Of a stretch of 64,000 nucleotides of DNA, positions 52,183-60,331 are shown in pieces (position 1 is the stretch's first letter; every line of letters starts with the position of its first letter). The notes under the pieces were generated by a model, which was not told where the DNA came from, made no database searches, and saw only the letters and a program-made list of their open reading frames with translations. A program made the position numbers and the translations under genes. The DNA lies in the NCBI GenBank assembly GCA_002309615.1, contig DBXT01000067.1:1-64000 (forward strand), in the 5' to 3' direction. Source of the stretch: Bacteroidales bacterium UBA1205. Lineage in GTDB: Bacteria; Bacteroidota; Bacteroidia; Bacteroidales; WCHB1-69.

Positions 52183-53064
52183 TTAAAATAACAATTTTCG
52201 TTTATCCACTCCCCACATCAATTTATCGCTGATAATGGTATAGAAATCTTTATGTTGCAATCGTACCGTTTTCACTCCCTGCCCTCGTTTGGTGATATTT
52301 ATTTGATTATCGGCAGATACTTTCATTATATCGGAATCTTTGCTGAGCATAAAATCGTTTGTACGACTAATCACTTTTATTTTTATTTCTTTATTTGCAT
52401 CTATTACTATAGGGCGTGCGGTAAGAGTATGCGATGCTATCGGGGTAATAACAAAGGCTTCCATTTCGGGGTCTAAAATAGGTCCTCCACAACTGAGGGA
52501 ATAAGCTGTAGATCCCGTAGGAGTGGCTATTATCAAGCCATCGCCCCAATAAGAATTCAAAAACACCCCGCCAACCCACACATCTATGGCTATCATACCC
52601 GACAAGTCGGTACGATGCACCATAATATCGTTTAAAGCATAATTGCAACAAGAAAAATGAGGAGTATGCAATTGGGCTAACATACGATGTTCTATGGTGT
52701 ATTTTCCTTGCTTTAAATCTTGTAACACTTGTTCTAACTCGTCGGTATCGGCATTGGATAAAAAGCCTAATCTTCCGGTATTGATGCCGATAACGGGAAT
52801 ATCGCAATCTTCGCTGAAAGCTACCGATGACAAAAAAGAGCCGTCACCGCCTACGCTTACCAAAAAATCAATATCCGAACCGGCTTCTTTGCATTTGTTG
52901 ACAATATTTACATGGTAAGGAAAGCTTTCGCTTGCTACCATTTCATGATAGAACTCTGAACAGATATAGACTTTTTCACAATGCTTTAAACATAATTCCA
53001 CTATGCTTACCAACATTTGATAAGTAAACAATTTTGTGCGATGTCCGTGCAGTAATATATTCAT
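52183..53064 (-). CDS. nadK: NAD kinase
   Basis: The 293-residue protein has GGDGSFLSSVAF (ATP/NAD site), GRLGFLSN, NDIMVHR and GDGLIIATPTGSTAYSLSCG, all hallmarks of NadK. It phosphorylates NAD to NADP. The ATG at 53064 (MNILLHGHR) is preferred because it avoids an 11-base overlap with the upstream lipoprotein gene, although a start at 53079 is also possible. Confidence 0.93.
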   Translation of the reverse strand: MNILLHGHRTKLFTYQMLVSIVELCLKHCEKVYICSEFYHEMVASESFPYHVNIVNKCKEAGSDIDFLVSVGGDGSFLSSVAFSEDCDIPVIGINTGRLGFLSNADTDELEQVLQDLKQGKYTIEHRMLAQLHTPHFSCCNYALNDIMVHRTDLSGMIAIDVWVGGVFLNSYWGDGLIIATPTGSTAYSLSCGGPILDPEMEAFVITPIASHTLTARPIVIDANKEIKIKVISRTNDFMLSKDSDIMKVSADNQINITKRGQGVKTVRLQHKDFYTIISDKLMWGVDKRKLLF

Positions 53065-53068
53065 TTTC

Positions 53069-53443
53069 TTACTCTTCAACCGATGTTAAAACTATATTCC
53101 GGATAATGTCTTCATTGGCTCCCGTGGTGCTTATGCTTTCGGAACTTCCTCGGTATAATACACTATCTTTAACCCATTCTGCTTTTAAAAGCCATTCGCC
53201 TTTGGTAACATATTCCATTAAATAATTACCTGCCGTATCGCTTATCACACCCGATACTTTAACGGTGTCTTTAGCTGTAACGGAATATTTAGCCACCAAT
53301 GCTCCTACTGCTGCATGTTCTTCTCCGTCTTGCTCGCTTATATATACAACTTTTCCTTGTATTTTGCTATCATACTTATCGCACGACACCGCCATACCCC
53401 ATAATAATAACAAACTTACAGCAATAACCGATATGCGTTTCAT
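53069..53443 (-). CDS. Small lipoprotein, unknown function
   Basis: The 124-residue protein starts at MKRISVIAVSLLLLWGMAVS with the lipobox AVSC. The mature part is a single beta-rich domain (IQGKVVYISEQDG, VSGVISDTAGNYLMEYV, GEWLLKAEWV) resembling a transthyretin/carboxypeptidase-regulatory fold. Upstream in-frame starts lie before the -7 box and are rejected. It is the first gene of the operon with nadK, the protease, porE-like and xerD. Confidence 0.75.
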   Translation of the reverse strand: MKRISVIAVSLLLLWGMAVSCDKYDSKIQGKVVYISEQDGEEHAAVGALVAKYSVTAKDTVKVSGVISDTAGNYLMEYVTKGEWLLKAEWVKDSVLYRGSSESISTTGANEDIIRNIVLTSVEE

Positions 53444-53453
53444 TCTTTTTTCT

Positions 53454-53462
53454 GCAAAGGTA
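53454..53462 (-). promoter_or_regulatory. -7 box of the lipoprotein-nadK-porE-xerD operon
   Basis: The minus strand reads TACCTTTGC, 10 bases before the lipoprotein ATG, implying a very short leader. It is divergent from the birA box at 53509-53517. Confidence 0.6.
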
Positions 53463-53508
53463 CACAAAGTTTTTTTAATAAAACAGCTAACACTACAAAA
53501 AAAGCATA

Positions 53509-53517
53509 TACCTTTGC
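53509..53517 (+). promoter_or_regulatory. -7 box of birA
   Basis: TACCTTTGC, 12 bases before the birA ATG at 53530, implying an almost leaderless mRNA. Confidence 0.6.
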
Positions 53518-53529
53518 AAAAAAACATTG

Positions 53530-54258
53530 ATGGATACCATTATGCACATTGAAGAATCTATATCAACCAATAAACAATTGGCTGAAATGGATATATTTTC
53601 TTTGCCGCCCTATTTCACCCTCATGGCCGATTATCAAACACAGGGAAAAGGGAGAGGAAACAATCAATGGCATAGCCGAAAAAAAATGAACCTCTTGGCA
53701 AGCACATTGCTATTTCCTTGCATAGCACCACAACGACAATTTGACATCTCTTGTGCCTATTCGCTGGCGGTGTTCCAAATGCTGTCAGAACATTGCCATA
53801 TTGACAACATCCGTATCAAATGGCCTAATGATATCTATATCAACGACAAAAAAATTGCCGGTATATTGATAGAACATCATATAAGCGGTGATAGTATCAA
53901 ATATAGTATTATCGGTATAGGGCTCAATGTGAATCAAAGTGTTTTTCCGGATTTTTTACCCAATCCCACCTCCATTGCCTTATGCACAGGACAAACTTAC
54001 CCTATAGAGGATATCCTTACCCGAATATTGCAAAATTTAAAACATACCCTCACCCTGCCCCACAATACCTTGCATTACTTATACACGCAGTTGCTTTATA
54101 AACGCAACGAATGGGTTGATTTTACCATTTGCGATACCGGCCAAAATATAAAAGCATGCATTCAAGGTGTTAGCCCGCAAGGATGCCTGCAAGTGCTCAC
54201 CACCGATCACCGCACGCTATTGTTTGAACTCAATCAAATAAAATACAATTTACAATAG
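53530..54258 (+). CDS. birA: Biotin-[acetyl-CoA-carboxylase] ligase
   Basis: The 242-residue protein is the catalytic ligase without the N-terminal HTH seen in E. coli BirA. It has SISTNKQL, TQGKGRGNNQWHS (biotinyl-AMP loop), IKWPNDIYINDKKIAGILIE and IGIGLNVNQS. It attaches biotin to carboxylase carrier proteins and should not act as a repressor. The start could also be the ATG at 53542. It is convergent with rpmE2. Confidence 0.9.
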   Translation: MDTIMHIEESISTNKQLAEMDIFSLPPYFTLMADYQTQGKGRGNNQWHSRKKMNLLASTLLFPCIAPQRQFDISCAYSLAVFQMLSEHCHIDNIRIKWPNDIYINDKKIAGILIEHHISGDSIKYSIIGIGLNVNQSVFPDFLPNPTSIALCTGQTYPIEDILTRILQNLKHTLTLPHNTLHYLYTQLLYKRNEWVDFTICDTGQNIKACIQGVSPQGCLQVLTTDHRTLLFELNQIKYNLQ

Positions 54259-54293
54259 TAGTTTTCCACCCTTTTTGTAGTAAAATTATTCAT

Positions 54294-54328
54294 AAAAAAA
54301 AGGGAATCCACCAGGACGGCAGATTCCC
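54294..54328 (-). terminator. Terminator of rpmE2
   Basis: GGGAATC (54302-54308) pairs with GATTCCC (54322-54328) across a 13-base loop. In minus orientation the stem is followed by a run of T. Confidence 0.75.
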
Positions 54329-54357
54329 AAAAACTATGAAAAAAAACTACTACTTTC

Positions 54358-54627
54358 TTATTTTTTAGCTTTTTTCTCCATGTGGCTTTTGTATTTGCTC
54401 ATAAATTTATCCACACGGCCGGCAGTGTCGACAAGTTTCATCTTACCGGTGAAAAAAGGATGAGAAGTGTTGGATATTTCCAATTTAACCAACGGATATT
54501 CGTTACCATCTTCCCATACTATGGTATCTTTTGTGCTTACTGTAGATTTACTTAAAAAAGCAATGTCATTCGACATGTCTTTGAATACTACAAATCTATA
54601 ATCTTTAGGATGTATCTCTTTTTTCAT
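54358..54627 (-). CDS. rpmE2: 50S ribosomal protein L31 type B
   Basis: The 89-residue protein begins MKKEIHPKDYRFVVFKDMSN and contains SHPFFTGKMKLVDTAGRVDK, the L31 type B signature. It has no cysteine, so it is the zinc-independent form. It follows a small membrane protein gene by 16 bases, probably in the transcript started at tRNA-His. Confidence 0.93.
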   Translation of the reverse strand: MKKEIHPKDYRFVVFKDMSNDIAFLSKSTVSTKDTIVWEDGNEYPLVKLEISNTSHPFFTGKMKLVDTAGRVDKFMSKYKSHMEKKAKK

Positions 54628-54643
54628 TTTTTACTATGTTTGT

Positions 54644-54850
54644 CTAATTATTCTCTTTTACTCTAAAATTTTTGATACCGTATATTATAAAACCTAAGCT
54701 CACCAATAAAAGGATACCAAATATTACACAATTTAAAACATTATTTTGATGGAAATTATAGTTTAAATAATATGCTGAAACATTAAATACAACTACACAT
54801 ACTATCAACAATAATATATTTAAAAAACGTCTTAATTTTTTATTTGCCAT
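54644..54850 (-). CDS. Small two-helix membrane protein, unknown
   Basis: The 68-residue protein has a basic N-terminus (MANKKLRRFL) and two hydrophobic helices (residues ~10-28 and 40-59), ending in a charged tail. It sits between tRNA-His and rpmE2 on the same strand with small gaps. No family is recognised. Confidence 0.55.
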   Translation of the reverse strand: MANKKLRRFLNILLLIVCVVVFNVSAYYLNYNFHQNNVLNCVIFGILLLVSLGFIIYGIKNFRVKENN

Positions 54851-54907
54851 ATTTCTTTTTTTTATCCTCTTAACTAACTATCCCTCTCAAGGTTCGCTTC
54901 TAATTAG

Positions 54908-54981
54908 GGTGGGAGGTGGGATTCGAACCCACGACCATCGGAACCACAATCCGTTACTCTAACCAGCTGAGCTACACCCAC
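54908..54981 (-). tRNA. tRNA-His (GTG)
   Basis: The minus strand forms a 74-nt cloverleaf with anticodon loop TTGTGGT (anticodon GTG) and T loop TTCGAAT. The discriminator is C and an encoded G precedes base 1, both expected for tRNA-His. The acceptor GTGGGTG/CTCCCAC has a U-U mismatch at 6-67, and the anticodon stem ACGGA/TCCGA has an A-A mismatch at 27-43. Confidence 0.92.
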
Positions 54982-54996
54982 CGTGATATCGTGAGT

Positions 54997-55005
54997 GCAA
55001 AGGTA
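54997..55005 (-). promoter_or_regulatory. -7 box of tRNA-His
   Basis: The minus strand reads TACCTTTGC, about 14 bases before the tRNA. Confidence 0.6.
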
Positions 55006-55248
55006 CAATTTTTTTTCTTATCTTTTTCGCTTTTTGACTATTTTATCTATCTTAACAATAAAAAAATAGATATACATCTATTATTCAGAACATTACTATT
55101 CTATCCTTGTTGTTATTTCTCCCGTTTTAACCCGTTTTTTATGCTCATTTTTCTCATTTTCGGCATTATTTTCACCCTTTGAATGGAACATTTTTTTTAC
55201 TTACACCAATATTATAATTTAATTTTTCACCGCTTTTTGTTAATATTT

Positions 55249-55923
55249 TTATCTTTTTTCCGACTCATAACGACTCAATATGCCTTCGGGGTCTTTCAAA
55301 CTCTTTTTTATCCATTCCAACTGTAATGCCGACAATTCGTCTTTTGGCAGCCGCCAGTTGATATCGGAATGACGCATGCGTTCGGTTACGTTCATCATTG
55401 TAAGCGCCATGGATACCGATATATTATAGCTTTCGGTAAAACCATACATCGGTATTTTAACAAATTCATCGGCCAAAGCTATAGCCTTGGGGCTAAGCCC
55501 CAAAAGTTCCGTTCCGAACAAAAAAGCCGTAGGTGTGGAAATATCCACCTCGTTGAGCATGCTGTCTTTTTCTGCCGGCATGGTTGCCACCACCTTGTAT
55601 CCTAACGATTTTACCTTGTTGATACAATCTTCCGTGTTATCTTCCTTGGCATTGTAACGGTGCAAATTCAGCCATTTGTCCGCTCCCATAGACACCTCTT
55701 TGCTTAATTGGTATTTGAATTTGTTTTCTATAATATGCACATTTTGTATACCCAAACACTCGGCAGTGCGTAGCACGGCACTCATATTATGACTTTGATA
55801 CAAATTTTCCACCACCACTGTTAAATAGTTGGTTCTATGCTCGCTCACCTCCACTATCCGCTCATAACGATTGGGAGAAATATAGTCTTTTAAATAGGCT
55901 ATTTGTTGTTCTACTTCTGTCAT
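55249..55923 (-). CDS. trmH: TrmH-type tRNA/rRNA 2'-O-methyltransferase
   Basis: The 224-residue protein has the SPOUT knot motifs: NLYQSHNMSAVLRTAECLGI (motif 1), FLFGTELLGLSPKA (motif 2) and IPMYGFTESYNISVSMALTM (motif 3), plus N- and C-terminal helical extensions as in TrmH, which methylates G18 in tRNAs. The substrate is inferred. The start lies 15 bases after the HU gene's terminator, so expression may rely on read-through or an unseen promoter. Confidence 0.85.
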   Translation of the reverse strand: MTEVEQQIAYLKDYISPNRYERIVEVSEHRTNYLTVVVENLYQSHNMSAVLRTAECLGIQNVHIIENKFKYQLSKEVSMGADKWLNLHRYNAKEDNTEDCINKVKSLGYKVVATMPAEKDSMLNEVDISTPTAFLFGTELLGLSPKAIALADEFVKIPMYGFTESYNISVSMALTMMNVTERMRHSDINWRLPKDELSALQLEWIKKSLKDPEGILSRYESEKR

Positions 55924-55937
55924 CCTTTGTTAAAAAA

Positions 55938-55972
55938 ACAAAGAGACTGCTAAAAAAGCAGTCCCTTTTGTT
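55938..55972 (-). terminator. Terminator of the HU gene
   Basis: In minus orientation AACAAAAGGGACTGCT pairs with AGCAGTCTCTTTGTT around a T-rich loop and is followed by a run of T. Confidence 0.75.
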
Positions 55973-55990
55973 AATTTATAGTTTTATTAA

Positions 55991-56263
55991 CTATTTAATG
56001 TTGCCTGCCAAAGTTGCACCAACTTTTACTTTTACAACGTTCTTTGCGGGAACTTTAATAGTAGCACCGGTAGAGATGTTTCTAGCAGTACGTGCAGAGC
56101 GTTTTACTACGTTCATTGTCATAAAACCGGGAACTGTGAATTTTTTATCTTTTTTCAAAGCAACAGTTACTAATTTTACGAAAGAATCAACAGCTTGTTT
56201 TGATTGTTTTTTGGTTAAGCCGGTTTCGGCTGCCATAGCGTCAACTAATTGGGATTTATTCAT
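55991..56263 (-). CDS. HU family DNA-binding protein
   Basis: The 90-residue protein starts MNKSQLVDAMAAETGLTKKQ and has KKDKKFTVPGFMTMNVVKR with the central arm region, all typical of HU. The alternative upstream ATG lies before the -7 box, so 56263 is the start. It bends and compacts DNA. The usual G-F-G-x-F motif is modified to TVPGFM, as in several Bacteroidetes HU paralogues. Confidence 0.9.
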   Translation of the reverse strand: MNKSQLVDAMAAETGLTKKQSKQAVDSFVKLVTVALKKDKKFTVPGFMTMNVVKRSARTARNISTGATIKVPAKNVVKVKVGATLAGNIK

Positions 56264-56290
56264 ATTAATAAGTTTTAAATGTTTAACAAG

Positions 56291-56299
56291 GCAAATGTA
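56291..56299 (-). promoter_or_regulatory. -7 box of the HU gene
   Basis: The minus strand reads TACATTTGC, 27 bases before the ATG. Confidence 0.6.
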
Positions 56300-56374
56300 C
56301 AAAAAAATCTGATAATTCTTAGTTTTTTAGCATTTTTTTTACATATTACTGATTATCAGGGAGAAAAAATTACA

Positions 56375-57325
56375 TCAGACCGTTTTTTTGCCGTCTAAAC
56401 CCTTATTTCCCAACAAAAAATCGCGTATAATTAGTCGTTTTTTACCAAATAATTGTATTTCATCAACAAAAACACATGCATCTTGGCAGGTGATATATAG
56501 GTAATTTTTATCGTCAGAACGGATGGTTCCCGGCAGGTCGTCGGCTATGGGAGTACCCACATGCGAGGCATATATTTTCATGGTAATTTGTTCTCCTTTA
56601 TCGTTACAAAAAGCGGTGAAAGCGGCAGGATAGGGAGATAAGCCTCTTATTAAATTGTTCACCTTGTTTGCCGGTAAATTCCAATTGATGCGACAATGTT
56701 CTTTAAAAATTTTGGAGGCAATTTTTCCTTCCGATTCTTCATCCTTTTGAACCATAGGGCGGCAGGTGCCGTCAGCTATACTTTGCAAGGTTTCCGATAT
56801 AGCGGACTGTCCTAACAACATCAGTTTATCATGCAGGGTTCCTGCATTATCTCGGGCTTCTATAGGGATACTTTTTTTAAGGATAATTTTTCCTTCATCT
56901 ATTTTTTCATTGATAAAAAAGGTGGTAACGCCTGTAACGGTTTCTCCGTTGATGATAGACCAATTGATAGGGGCAGCCCCTCTGTATTGAGGCAAAAGCG
57001 AAGCATGCAGATTGATGGTTCCTTTGGGCGGTATGCTCCACACCACTTGGGGTAACATTCTAAAGGCTACCACCACAAAAATATCAGCATGGTAAGATTT
57101 TAATTGCTCCAAAAACTGCTCGTTTTTTAAACTTTCCGGCTGTAATACAGGTAAATTACATGCTTCTGCATAGCATTTTACCGAAGACTTTTGTATTTTC
57201 ATTCCTCTGCCGGCAGCTTTATCAACCGATGTGACTACAGCACACACTTCATGTTTGCCTTCATTTACTATAGCCTGTAATATTCCCGTGGCAAAATCGG
57301 GCGTACCCATGAAGATTATACGCAT
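56375..57325 (-). CDS. fmt: Methionyl-tRNA formyltransferase
   Basis: The 316-residue protein has MGTPDFATGILQ, the formyltransferase signature HASLLPQYRGAAPINWSI with the catalytic His, TTFFINEKIDEGKI and the C-terminal OB-like domain (RGLSPYPAAFTAF). It formylates initiator Met-tRNA. It lies 11 bases after ribH in a three-gene operon. Confidence 0.94.
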   Translation of the reverse strand: MRIIFMGTPDFATGILQAIVNEGKHEVCAVVTSVDKAAGRGMKIQKSSVKCYAEACNLPVLQPESLKNEQFLEQLKSYHADIFVVVAFRMLPQVVWSIPPKGTINLHASLLPQYRGAAPINWSIINGETVTGVTTFFINEKIDEGKIILKKSIPIEARDNAGTLHDKLMLLGQSAISETLQSIADGTCRPMVQKDEESEGKIASKIFKEHCRINWNLPANKVNNLIRGLSPYPAAFTAFCNDKGEQITMKIYASHVGTPIADDLPGTIRSDDKNYLYITCQDACVFVDEIQLFGKKRLIIRDFLLGNKGLDGKKTV

Positions 57326-57336
57326 ATCTCTGTTTA

Positions 57337-57819
57337 TTATATAGCCAACAATTTCAAGCAGGCAACAGCCGCTTCCACTCCTTTATTGCCGTGTTTTCCT
57401 CCCGAACGCTCTATGGCTTGCTGCATGTTGTTAGTAGTAAGCACTCCGAATATCACCGGAACGTTGCATTCCAAACCCACATTCATAATACCTGAGGATA
57501 CGGCTTGGGCTATAAAATCAAAATGACGTGTCTCCCCTTGGATAATACAGCCTAAACATATTACGGCATCTACATTTTTTTGCAATATAAGTTGCTTGGC
57601 CGCAAATGGCAATTCAAAACTGCCCGCCACTCTTTGGTTGATAATACAATCGGAGGCTATTCCATATTGCTGCAAGGTAAGTATGCATGCTTTTTCCATG
57701 GAAAAAGTGATATCGGGATTCCATTCCGCCGTAACCACGGCTACATGCAAACCTTTGGCTTGTATGTAAGGAATATTCTCACATTCGGAAAGATTTTTCT
57801 TTTTTTCGCTCATCAGCAC
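57337..57819 (-). CDS. ribH: 6,7-dimethyl-8-ribityllumazine synthase
   Basis: The 160-residue protein has VVTAEWNPD, GSFELPFAAKQLI, CLGCIIQGETRHFDFIAQAV with the catalytic His, and PVIFGVLTTNNMQQAIERSG. It makes the riboflavin precursor and likely forms an icosahedral or pentameric assembly. It starts three bases after the TPR gene stop; the second Met (57813) could also be the start. No FMN riboswitch is visible. Confidence 0.95.
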   Translation of the reverse strand: MLMSEKKKNLSECENIPYIQAKGLHVAVVTAEWNPDITFSMEKACILTLQQYGIASDCIINQRVAGSFELPFAAKQLILQKNVDAVICLGCIIQGETRHFDFIAQAVSSGIMNVGLECNVPVIFGVLTTNNMQQAIERSGGKHGNKGVEAAVACLKLLAI

Positions 57820-57822
57820 TGA

Positions 57823-58506
57823 CTATAGCCTTGTTTTGGCGTATTCTATCCTTTTTTCTACATCCAAGGCTTCAAACGATTGAGTGTATTCTTTTTGTAT
57901 GGTTTCGTATGCTTTGATGGCTTTGTCCCAATTTCCTTGAGCTTCGCTTACCATTGCATAACGCAATAAATACATTGGCGTTAATAAATCGTTAGGGTTC
58001 TTTTTGTATGCTTTTTTGTAATATTTGGCTGCTGACTCCAGATTATTTTTTTCCCAATAAGCATCTCCTATCAATCCTAATGCTTGCACACTTATCAGTT
58101 TGGAACGGGTAGAGCATTTTTTTAACATGCTGATAGCATCGTCCAATTTGCCGTCTTTTATATAACATGAACCTACCATGAATCTGGCTCTGTCGGCTGT
58201 TTTGGTACAAGGATATTCCTTGATTACATCCAACAATCCTTCGCAAGTGCCGTCTCCGTTCAATGCCAGTTGCACTGAATCGGCTGCAAAATATTGTTCT
58301 GCTTTATATATGGCCATTTCTGCCTTTGCCTGACGCTTGGGTGCCCAATACATAAAATAGAATAATAGTGCCAACACCACTACCACTACACTGACGAAAA
58401 TTACGTTGATTAATTTTTCTTGTTTATTGTACCAATTGATTACTTTCTCCAAGAAACCTTCTTCAGGTTCGCGTAAAATACCTTTATTTTTTCCTTCTTT
58501 GCTCAT
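57823..58506 (-). CDS. Membrane-anchored TPR protein
   Basis: The 227-residue protein has a single N-terminal helix (LINVIFVSVVVVVLALLFYFMYW, ~32-53) after a cytoplasmic segment. Periplasmic TPR-like repeats follow (ARFMVGSCYIKDGKLDDAIS, LIGDAYWEKNNLESAAKYYK, YAMVSEAQGNWDKAIKAYET). It resembles YfgM-type proteins that assist secretion. It leads the ribH-fmt operon. Confidence 0.8.
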   Translation of the reverse strand: MSKEGKNKGILREPEEGFLEKVINWYNKQEKLINVIFVSVVVVVLALLFYFMYWAPKRQAKAEMAIYKAEQYFAADSVQLALNGDGTCEGLLDVIKEYPCTKTADRARFMVGSCYIKDGKLDDAISMLKKCSTRSKLISVQALGLIGDAYWEKNNLESAAKYYKKAYKKNPNDLLTPMYLLRYAMVSEAQGNWDKAIKAYETIQKEYTQSFEALDVEKRIEYAKTRL

Positions 58507-58533
58507 GTTGCTTATTTATCAATAATTCAAACT

Positions 58534-58542
58534 GCAAAAATA
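58534..58542 (-). promoter_or_regulatory. -7 box of the TPR-ribH-fmt operon
   Basis: The minus strand reads TATTTTTGC, 27 bases before the ATG. Confidence 0.55.
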
Positions 58543-58730
58543 CTAAAAAAAAAAGAAAAATTCAAGGTTTTGACGCAGGATTTCAAAGTTTTTATAATAC
58601 ATTGATAATAAAAAATATACATATACAAAACACCCATATTTTGTATAAGAAAAGCGATTGTGCAAATTTTTACCATTATCGGAAAAGAATATTTTTTGTC
58701 CGAATTGGTTTTTCATATTGCATTTTTTTA

Positions 58731-58739
58731 TACTTTTGC
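58731..58739 (+). promoter_or_regulatory. -7 box of tRNA-Gln
   Basis: TACTTTTGC, 12 bases before the tRNA. Confidence 0.6.
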
Positions 58740-58751
58740 AACATTGATTTT

Positions 58752-58822
58752 TGTCCCATTGTGTAATGGTAGCACCGCAGATTCTGGTTCTGTATGTCTG
58801 GGTTCGAGTCCTAGTGGGACAA
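58752..58822 (+). tRNA. tRNA-Gln (CTG)
   Basis: A 71-nt cloverleaf: acceptor TGTCCCA/TGGGACA, D arm GTG/CAC, anticodon stem GCAGA/TCTGT with loop TTCTGGT (anticodon CTG), T loop TTCGAGT, discriminator A. The weak first acceptor pair (T1-A72) is typical of tRNA-Gln. CCA is not encoded. Confidence 0.93.
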
Positions 58823-59070
58823 CAAAAAAACATTTAACTACACTGATAATCAATACTTTTATAGCATTGTTCTTGCTCCCGATTTTTATTTATACCGTTT
58901 AAGGGGTAAATTGTGTTTCATTGCGGAAACAGCTTTGCATACTGTTATAACTGAAATTTTCCGTAAAACATTGGTTTTGCAAGCATGGATAAATGCTCGG
59001 GAAAAGCGGCATAGGAGCTGCCGCCGGTTGCTTTATCGGTCTCCGTTTTGTAAATAAGTCTTCGTTTTTT

Positions 59071-59535
59071 TTAATCTTTGTCAAAACAAATATGCTGCGT
59101 CATTATTGCTGACAATTGTTCCAAATAGTAAACATCCTCCTTATCAAAGGCATCCAATTGTTCGCTATCTATATCCAACACGGCTTTCACTTCTTGGTTT
59201 TGTAACAATGGCACCACTATTTCGCTTTTGGACAATGCACTGCATGCTATATGTCCTTCAAATTCTTCCACATCGGGCACTACTATTGTTTGCTTGTTTT
59301 TCCATGCGGTTCCGCACACTCCTTTTCCGTAGGCTATGCGGGTGCATGCCAAGGGGCCTTGAAAAGGGCCCAACACCAATGTTGCTGCCTTTACCCTATA
59401 AAAGCCGACCCACCAAAACGAAAAATAAGCATGCAGCAAGGCTGCTACATTGGCCATATATGCAATTGCATCCGTATCGGCTAAAGCCTTAGCCTGTTGT
59501 AACACCTCTTTGTACCGACTTTGTTTATCGTTCAT
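59071..59535 (-). CDS. Free methionine-(R)-sulfoxide reductase (GAF domain)
   Basis: The 154-residue protein is a single GAF domain: FSFWWVGFYRV, LVLGPFQGPLACTRIAYGKG, VCGTAWK, HIACSALSKSEIVVPL and VLDIDSEQLDAFD. The three cysteines (in ACTRI, VCGTA and IACS) match the catalytic and resolving residues of fRMsr. It repairs free oxidised methionine. It lies 8 bases after the YiiX-like gene. Confidence 0.9.
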   Translation of the reverse strand: MNDKQSRYKEVLQQAKALADTDAIAYMANVAALLHAYFSFWWVGFYRVKAATLVLGPFQGPLACTRIAYGKGVCGTAWKNKQTIVVPDVEEFEGHIACSALSKSEIVVPLLQNQEVKAVLDIDSEQLDAFDKEDVYYLEQLSAIMTQHICFDKD

Positions 59536-59543
59536 TGTTCAGG

Positions 59544-60233
59544 CTATTGGCGAACGATATTTGCGTTCACATTTTTTAAACAGTTTTCTTGAGCCATGCT
59601 ATTAGGATTGGTGCCGGGCTTGTTTTGGGGTATGGGCTGTCCTAAAATAGCAAAAAGTTCTTCCCAATAGACAGGAAAGCTGCCATCAGAAGATTTAAAA
59701 TTCATAGGATATTGATGAAAAAGATGACTGCCGCCGAAACTTACATAGGAATTATATACCAATTCACTGCAGTATTGTTCCTCATTATCGGGCAAAAAAT
59801 AAACATCATAGCATCTGCCTATATATTTCTTGGCCTGCTTCACATAAGCGCTTGCATTTTTATTGTTTTTCAATCTTTTAACATCAAACTGAGGATAGGT
59901 TCCGTCTTTTAATGTAAAATCACGCAAAAAAGTATCCAACGGATAACGAGCAACACCGCGTTTAAGCGTTGCGTCTATTATCCATGTGCTGTCGTCCGAT
60001 ACTTCTAATATAGCCACATGCACATAATTCACTTTATCGGTGTCACCTGTGGAAGATATTATCGCCGAAGACATACCTGCACTATCCGATATGCTATATT
60101 GCCACGGCAGACCTATAAAAAGCAAATCGCCGTTTTGTAACACATCATTATTTTCATCATGGTTACAGCTTGTCAAAGCAAACGACATTACTAATATAAG
60201 CAAACAAATATTTCCTTTCAACTTCATCTTCAT
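59544..60233 (-). CDS. YiiX/YebB-like NlpC/P60 cysteine hydrolase lipoprotein
   Basis: The 229-residue protein has a lipoprotein signal with lipobox ALTSC. The permuted papain-like domain has LQNGDLLFIG, NYVHVAILEV with the catalytic His near residue 73, and QYCSELVYNSYV with the catalytic Cys near 157. The family hydrolyses amide or ester bonds in the cell envelope, with unknown substrates. It is co-transcribed with the GAF reductase gene. Confidence 0.85.
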   Translation of the reverse strand: MKMKLKGNICLLILVMSFALTSCNHDENNDVLQNGDLLFIGLPWQYSISDSAGMSSAIISSTGDTDKVNYVHVAILEVSDDSTWIIDATLKRGVARYPLDTFLRDFTLKDGTYPQFDVKRLKNNKNASAYVKQAKKYIGRCYDVYFLPDNEEQYCSELVYNSYVSFGGSHLFHQYPMNFKSSDGSFPVYWEELFAILGQPIPQNKPGTNPNSMAQENCLKNVNANIVRQ

Positions 60234-60278
60234 TTTTTTATTATTAACGACTGATTACCCTGTTTATTTTATAGGAAC

Positions 60279-60306
60279 AAAAAAAAGAGTCCGTACGGAC
60301 TCTTTT
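60279..60306 (-). terminator. Terminator of groEL
   Basis: AAAAGAGTCC and GGACTCTTTT pair around GTAC (60283-60306), preceded on the plus strand by an A-run that is the T-tract in minus orientation. Confidence 0.8.
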
Positions 60307-60331
60307 AAACATTTGCGGGAACAAGTAGCTA

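Noticed and set aside
57337..58560. FMN riboswitch ahead of the ribH operon
   Set aside because: The leader is only about 30 bases and the conserved RFN segments are absent.
58660..58902. Open frame of 80 codons covering tRNA-Gln
   Set aside because: It reads through the tRNA gene and its promoter and shows no protein features.
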